DNA of 11,343 nucleotides from Beijerinckiaceae bacterium. GTDB taxonomy: Bacteria > Pseudomonadota > Alphaproteobacteria > Rhizobiales > Beijerinckiaceae. The notes beneath the pieces are model-generated. The model was not told the origin of the DNA. It saw nothing but the letters and a program-made list of their open reading frames with translations, and ran no database searches. The stretch spans positions 1-11,343 of the forward strand of contig DAIESR010000270.1 of assembly GCA_027346205.1 (NCBI GenBank). Reading direction: 5' to 3'. Shown in pieces: positions 6,273 through 11,343 of the stretch. Every line of letters begins with the position of its first letter. Position 1 is the first letter of the stretch. Both the position numbers and the translations under genes were made by a program.

Positions 6273-7853
6273 ATGAATGCGTTTGCGAATTTCCATTCGG
6301 CAGTCGTCCGACCAGCCATCTTGAATCCAGTGCGTTACGGCCGGATGGCTTGGAGTTCGGGAACCACATGCGCGCGAAAGGGCTTCACCGTCGCCATTGT
6401 GCTCTTCGGTTTCTTGCTGATGCCTGGCTTGGCACCGAATGTTGCGCTGGCGCGCGGGCCGGATTCGCTCGCCGATCTCGCGGCGCAGGTCAGCGATGCC
6501 GTCGTCAATATTTCGGCCACGCAGACCTTCGACGAGAAGCAGGCCTTGAATAAGGCTCCGGGCGGAAAGGGCACGCCCTTCGACGATATGTTCGAAGAAT
6601 TTCTACGCCGTCACAACCAGGGCGGAAAAGGCCCGATGCCGCCGATGCGGGAGCGCAAAAGCAATTCGCTGGGTTCGGGCTTCGTCATCGATCCGTCGGG
6701 GATCATCATCACCAATAATCATGTGATCGCCGATGCCAATGACATCACAGTCATCTTCGACGACGGCCGGAAATTGAAGGCGGAGATCGTCGGCAAGGAC
6801 CCGAAGGTCGATGTCGCCGTGCTTCGCGTGAAACCGGACAAGCCTCTGAAAGCAGTGAAATTCGGCGATAGCACGAAGGTGCGCGTGGGCGATTGGGTGA
6901 TCGCCGTCGGCAATCCCTTCGGCCTTGGCGGCACCATTACCGCCGGCATCATCTCGGCCCGCAACCGCAACATCGATTCAGGCCCATACGACAATTATCT
7001 CCAGACGGATGCCGCCATCAACAAGGGCAATTCCGGCGGCCCCCTGTTCGACATGAACGGCGAGGTCATCGGCATCAATACGGCGATCCTGTCGCCCTCG
7101 GGCGGCTCGATCGGTATCGGCTTCGCGACCCCGGCGGCGACCGTCATTCCAGTCATCCAGCAATTGGAGAAATATGGCGAGACCCGACGCGGCTGGCTTG
7201 GCGTGCGCATCCAGAATGTCGATGATTCGATCGCCGAAAGCCTCAATCTCGGCAAGCTGCGCGGCGCCCTCGTTGCCGGCACGGATGCCAATGGTCCGGC
7301 CAAGGTAGCGGGCATAAAGGCCGGCGATGTCATCGTGAAATTCGACGGCGCCGACGTCAAGGAGGCGCATCAACTGCCGAAAATGGTGGCCACCGCGCAG
7401 GTCGGCAAGGAAGTTGCCATCGTCATCGTGCGGCACGGAAAAGAATTGACGAAGACCGTCACGCTCGGCCGTCTCGAAGACAGCGAGAAGAAGAAGCAGG
7501 TGCAAACGGCTGCCGCGGCGCCGGATCATGCCGTGCCGGATACGCCCGTACAGAAGGCGCTCGGAATGGCCTTCGCCGAGCTCAATGAAACCTCGCGCCT
7601 CAAATTCTCGATCAAAGGGAGCGTCGCCACAGGTGTGGTCGTGACGGATGTCGAGCCGGATTCTCCGGCTGCCGACAAGCATATCCAGGCCGGAGAGGTG
7701 ATCGAGGAAATTAACCAGGATCCAGTGAAAAACCCGGCCGATATCACCAAGAAGCTGCAAGTTTTGAAAAAAGAGGGCAAGAAGCTCGCGCTGTTTCTCG
7801 TCGCCAATCCGCAAGGTGAAGTGCGCTTCGTCGCAGTCGCCGTTCCGCAGTGA
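6273..7853 (+). CDS. degP: Periplasmic Do/DegP-type serine endoprotease (HtrA family)
   Basis: HtrA/Do proteases degrade or hold misfolded periplasmic proteins. The 526-residue product starts with an unusually long signal region: about 35 polar residues, a hydrophobic core at about 37-59 (FTVAIVLFGFLLMPGLAPNV) and a likely cut after Ala-Leu-Ala at 60. The trypsin-like domain carries the full triad: His150 in TNNHVIAD, Asp180 in DPKVDVAVL and Ser254 in KGNSGGPLF. PDZ1 (about 302-395) contains RRGWLGVRIQ and AGIKAGDVIVKFDG. A Lys/Ala-rich linker follows, then PDZ2 (about 425-520) with VEPDSPAADKHIQAGEVIEEI. Length and layout match alphaproteobacterial Do proteases encoded near hflKC. The frame is open 166 codons further upstream, but that part has no family likeness. 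The ATG at 6345 is a weaker alternative. The orthology among DegP, DegQ and MucD is not settled by sequence alone. Confidence 0.93.
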   Translation: MNAFANFHSAVVRPAILNPVRYGRMAWSSGTTCARKGFTVAIVLFGFLLMPGLAPNVALARGPDSLADLAAQVSDAVVNISATQTFDEKQALNKAPGGKGTPFDDMFEEFLRRHNQGGKGPMPPMRERKSNSLGSGFVIDPSGIIITNNHVIADANDITVIFDDGRKLKAEIVGKDPKVDVAVLRVKPDKPLKAVKFGDSTKVRVGDWVIAVGNPFGLGGTITAGIISARNRNIDSGPYDNYLQTDAAINKGNSGGPLFDMNGEVIGINTAILSPSGGSIGIGFATPAATVIPVIQQLEKYGETRRGWLGVRIQNVDDSIAESLNLGKLRGALVAGTDANGPAKVAGIKAGDVIVKFDGADVKEAHQLPKMVATAQVGKEVAIVIVRHGKELTKTVTLGRLEDSEKKKQVQTAAAAPDHAVPDTPVQKALGMAFAELNETSRLKFSIKGSVATGVVVTDVEPDSPAADKHIQAGEVIEEINQDPVKNPADITKKLQVLKKEGKKLALFLVANPQGEVRFVAVAVPQ

Positions 7854-7865
7854 GAATGCCGGCCG

Positions 7866-7889
7866 GGAGCGCGGCAACCGCAGCGCTCC
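7866..7889 (+). terminator. Hairpin after the Do protease, possible terminator
   Basis: GGAGCGC (7866-7872) pairs perfectly with GCGCTCC (7883-7889) around a 10-base loop, 12 bases after the protease stop. A pyrimidine-rich tract, TGTGCCCTTCCTT, follows rather than a clean T run. It is the first of three inverted repeats before groES. Confidence 0.5.
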
Positions 7890-7913
7890 TGTGCCCTTCC
7901 TTACGTAGCGAAA

Positions 7914-7942
7914 GGGTCCGGATCGCAGGCCATTCCGGACCC
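7914..7942. repeat. Perfect 9-bp inverted repeat (second of three between Do protease and groES)
   Basis: GGGTCCGGA (7914-7922) and TCCGGACCC (7934-7942) are exact reverse complements with an 11-base loop. No T-tract follows, so a simple terminator role is doubtful. Confidence 0.85.
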
Positions 7943-7946
7943 CTGG

Positions 7947-7973
7947 CAGGCGCGAAAATCCAAATCGCGCCTG
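7947..7973. repeat. Perfect 9-bp inverted repeat just upstream of the groES promoter (third of three)
   Basis: CAGGCGCGA (7947-7955) and TCGCGCCTG (7965-7973) are exact reverse complements with a 9-base A-rich loop. It ends about 9 bases before the presumed -35 element of groES, so it could be a terminator for upstream transcription or a protein-binding site. Confidence 0.85.
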
Positions 7974-7981
7974 TTGCTATG

Positions 7982-8013
7982 CTTGACAGGAGCCGGGCCG
8001 ATCATTATTTCGT
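7982..8013 (+). promoter_or_regulatory. Probable groESL promoter (RpoH-like, also fits the housekeeping -35)
   Basis: CTTGACA at 7982-7988 includes a perfect TTGACA. After 18 bases from CTTG, the -10 region ATTATTTCGT (8004-8013) matches most positions of the alphaproteobacterial RpoH pattern CYTATNTNNG. Transcription would begin around 8015-8025, inside or at the CIRCE element, which suits repression by HrcA. Confidence 0.6.
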
Positions 8014-8022
8014 AGCCTGTCG

Positions 8023-8049
8023 TTAGCACTCATATTGCACGAGTGCTAA
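8023..8049. promoter_or_regulatory. CIRCE operator (HrcA-binding inverted repeat)
   Basis: TTAGCACTC (8023-8031), nine spacer bases (8032-8040) and GAGTGCTAA (8041-8049) match the CIRCE consensus at all 18 arm positions. HrcA binds this element and represses chaperonin operons until heat shock. It lies 87 bases before the groES start. The hrcA gene itself is not in the window. Confidence 0.97.
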
Positions 8050-8136
8050 CAGGACATTCGTCAATCCCCAAACTTAGCGGGGGCTTTTCTCAAGAAGAAA
8101 AATGCGCCCCGCGAGCCGTCAAGGAAAGCAAGCGAC

Positions 8137-10126
<1,990 letters not shown>

Positions 10127-10155
10127 TTTCCCAGCCTCACGGCCACAAAGATTAC

Positions 10156-10179
10156 GAAGCCCCGGTTTTCCGGGGCTTC
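10156..10179 (+). terminator. groESL terminator hairpin
   Basis: GAAGCCCCGG (10156-10165) and CCGGGGCTTC (10170-10179) form a perfect 10-bp stem with the loop TTTT, 29 bases after the groEL stop. The following sequence, CGTCGTTTATG, has only a short T run. It is nevertheless the strongest hairpin in the window and sits where the operon should end. Confidence 0.75.
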
Positions 10180-10206
10180 CGTCGTTTATGCGAACGACTT
10201 GAAGAT

Positions 10207-10248
10207 GTTGCACTTGCAACGCGCCCGCAATTTGACGATGGTGTCAAA
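10207..10248. promoter_or_regulatory. Two palindromes upstream of the IHF-like gene, possible operators
   Basis: GTTGCA-CT-TGCAAC (10207-10220) and TTTGAC-N6-GTCAAA (10231-10248) are both perfect inverted repeats, with centres about 26 bases apart, between the groESL terminator and the IHF-like gene. The first half of the second one also reads as a -35-like TTGACG. They may be repressor or autoregulatory sites. No known factor is assigned. Confidence 0.35.
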
Positions 10249-10361
10249 CTGTCATGTGCATTGGAACAGCCGTTCCAGACCACAAGGGTCGGCGGCCCCC
10301 ACTGCATCGACGTATCAGCAGCCTCGGTCGGCAGCTGATTTTGGCTGCGGGTTCGAGCGTC

Positions 10362-10367
10362 GGGAGA
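10362..10367 (+). promoter_or_regulatory. Ribosome-binding site supporting a GTG start
   Basis: GGGAGA at 10362-10367 is 5 bases before the GTG at 10373 in the IHF-like frame. It supports this start over the far-upstream ATG at 10199, which lies close behind the groESL terminator. Confidence 0.6.
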
Positions 10368-10372
10368 AGCAA

Positions 10373-10723
10373 GTGCGTCGAGTATCGCCCAACGGAACAG
10401 GCGGCAACACCGCAACGCGAGCCGACCTTCTGGATGCGATCTACGAGTCCTGCCGGACTTTGTCGCGTGCGCAGGCGCGCGACATCTTCGAAATGGCCCT
10501 CGAAGAGATTTCCGATGCTCTGGTTCGCGGCGAACCAGTCAAGCTGCGGTCTTTCGGGCTCTTTTCGGTACGCGCCAAGCGTGAGCGGATCGGGCGCAAC
10601 CCGAGGACCGGAATAGAAGTTCCCATCAAGCCGCGCCGCGTCCTGACCTTCAAACCTTCACCGGTGCTCATCACCTCGGTCAATACGGGACGGACAGGTG
10701 CCGAGCAGAAGACATGCGAGTGA
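10373..10723 (+). CDS. IHF-alpha-like DNA-binding protein (HU/IHF family), divergent copy
   Basis: HU/IHF proteins are dimeric nucleoid proteins that bend DNA by inserting a proline at the tip of two beta arms. From the GTG start the product has 116 residues. After about 12 polar residues come [11 protein letters not shown] (helix 1), [19 protein letters not shown] (helix 2) and [13 protein letters not shown] (core strands). The arm [18 protein letters not shown] follows, with the intercalating Pro at residue 77, and then [10 protein letters not shown]. The arm and VKL-x-SFG match IHF alpha. Differences from ordinary alphaproteobacterial IhfA are the Cys-containing [11 protein letters not shown] segment after helix 1, Leu in place of the usual Ser or Asn in SFGLF, and a polar tail of about 17 residues. 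This points to a paralog rather than the main ihfA. An upstream in-frame ATG (10199) would add 58 residues with no family likeness. It probably forms its own transcription unit after the groESL terminator. Confidence 0.85.
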   Translation: MRRVSPNGTGGNTATRADLLDAIYESCRTLSRAQARDIFEMALEEISDALVRGEPVKLRSFGLFSVRAKRERIGRNPRTGIEVPIKPRRVLTFKPSPVLITSVNTGRTGAEQKTCE

Positions 10724-11025
10724 CGCGCCTGCGTCGGAGCGGTCCACGTAGCCGAAGACGGCAATCATTGCCTGCCTTTAATGCGACGTATTTTTCGCTT
10801 TGTGACTAGATCCGATCCCGACCAACATCTGGCTGTCTTGTCCAGTCTATCCTGGGCGGACTTTCGATGCGCACCGGGAGATCCAGCGCATGACTTCGAG
10901 CACATGGCTTCGAGCACATGACTTCATCGGAAGCTCATCGGCCTTTCTGGCCCCGGGAGATTATGCCAGCTGCACAGATTAAGCGTCACCCGACCCGCCG
11001 CTTCACAGACTAGGCGACCGTTTCC
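10724..11025. other. Intergenic region with a short tandem repeat, no gene recognised
   Basis: This stretch follows the IHF-like gene and precedes the membrane-protein start. It has a weak hairpin, GGCAA (10760-10764) with TTGCC (10768-10772), which is not a convincing terminator, and a 14-bp tandem repeat near its middle. I found no convincing promoter for the downstream gene. Opposite-strand frames are shadows without family likeness. Confidence 0.5.
10889..10927. repeat. Tandem repeat of a 14-bp unit, 2.8 copies
   Basis: CATGACTTCGAGCA (10889-10902) is followed by CATGGCTTCGAGCA (10903-10916, one mismatch) and a partial copy CATGACTTCAT (10917-10927). The element is in non-coding DNA between the IHF-like gene and the membrane-protein gene. 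Confidence 0.88.
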
Positions 11026-11343
11026 ATGAAGATCCTCGCAATTGCCGCCGCCCTTCTTTCGCTCGCCGCTGCCCTCGTAGCGCAGATGACGGGAGACACG
11101 ATCGTCGCCTTGCTCGCCATTGCCGCAGTGGTCTGCGCCTACACGACTTTCCGGTCCACCGCCATTTCGAGCTTTCTGAAGATTTTCGTGGCGATCTTCG
11201 CAATGGAGCTGGTGCTGTTCGGCGCGGCTTTTCTGATGGCGACAATGCATTTGTGGCCGGTTGCGCTTGCCCAATATCAGCTGCCGGGGACGCTGCCGCT
11301 TACCGTCGGCATGTTCGCCATCATCGTCTATCTCGTCTCTTTC
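11026..11343 (+). CDS. N-terminal part of a polytopic membrane protein, probably an SbmA/BacA-like ABC transporter; runs off the window
   Basis: From the ATG at 11026 the frame is open to the window end, giving 106 residues. Hydrophobic segments at about 3-20, 23-41, 53-77 and 88-106 predict four membrane helices, with the charged or polar joints AQMTGD and FRSTAISSFLK between them. The pattern, including TTFRSTAISSFLKIFVAIFAMELVLFG split over helices 2-3 and LPLTVGMFAIIVYLVSF, resembles from memory the N-terminal extension of rhizobial SbmA/BacA-type exporters that carry their own ATPase domain (BclA-like). Such proteins import peptides such as NCR and bleomycin or affect envelope lipids. 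The diagnostic domains lie beyond the edge, so the family is inferred. The ribosome site is weak (TAGGCGA around 11011-11017), and a start at the ATG at 11086 cannot be excluded. Confidence 0.55.
   Translation, partial: MKILAIAAALLSLAAALVAQMTGDTIVALLAIAAVVCAYTTFRSTAISSFLKIFVAIFAMELVLFGAAFLMATMHLWPVALAQYQLPGTLPLTVGMFAIIVYLVSF

Noticed and set aside
6978..7877. A 299-codon minus-strand frame opposite the Do protease
   Set aside because: It covers the triad serine and both PDZ domains of a clear gene on the other strand and has no family likeness.

Overview
The window looks like chromosomal DNA of an alphaproteobacterium, most likely of the order Hyphomicrobiales (Rhizobiales). The signs are GC-rich codon use, GroEL/GroES and HflK/HflC sequences of alphaproteobacterial type, a dihydrofolate reductase-hflK-hflC-Do protease block that I recall from this order, a CIRCE element together with an RpoH-like promoter before groES, and a short intergenic repeat of a kind scattered through rhizobial genomes. 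A Beijerinckiaceae/Methylocystaceae-like host is possible, but that is a guess.

Layout. The left edge holds the first codons of a leftward gene, probably a polysaccharide flippase. All other genes read rightward. First come a secreted catalase-like heme peroxidase (396-1379) and an NTF2/SnoaL-fold protein (1517-2077). A GNAT acetyltransferase (2159-2659) overlaps dihydrofolate reductase by four bases (2656-3195). After a gap carrying a dispersed repeat come hflK and hflC, also overlapping by four bases (3473-5496) and ending in two hairpins. A 776-base stretch with no credible gene leads to a periplasmic Do/DegP-type serine protease (6273-7853). Three perfect inverted repeats separate it from the groESL operon (8137-10126), which has a perfect CIRCE operator and closes with a 10-bp hairpin. 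A divergent IHF-alpha-like DNA-binding protein follows, with a GTG start (10373-10723). The right edge holds the N-terminus of a polytopic membrane protein that resembles SbmA/BacA-type ABC transporters (11026 onward).

Theme. The centre is a protein quality-control neighbourhood: HflKC regulates the membrane protease FtsH, the Do protease acts in the periplasm, and GroESL folds proteins in the cytoplasm. The catalase-like protein may add oxidative defence in the periplasm. Most of this is ordinary housekeeping content. I see no CRISPR array, phage gene, transposase, toxin-antitoxin pair, tRNA or rRNA, and no clear sign of a new system. The points of interest are the regulatory DNA (palindromes before the Do protease and the IHF-like gene, the hairpin array before groES), the divergent IHF paralog and the two partial edge genes.
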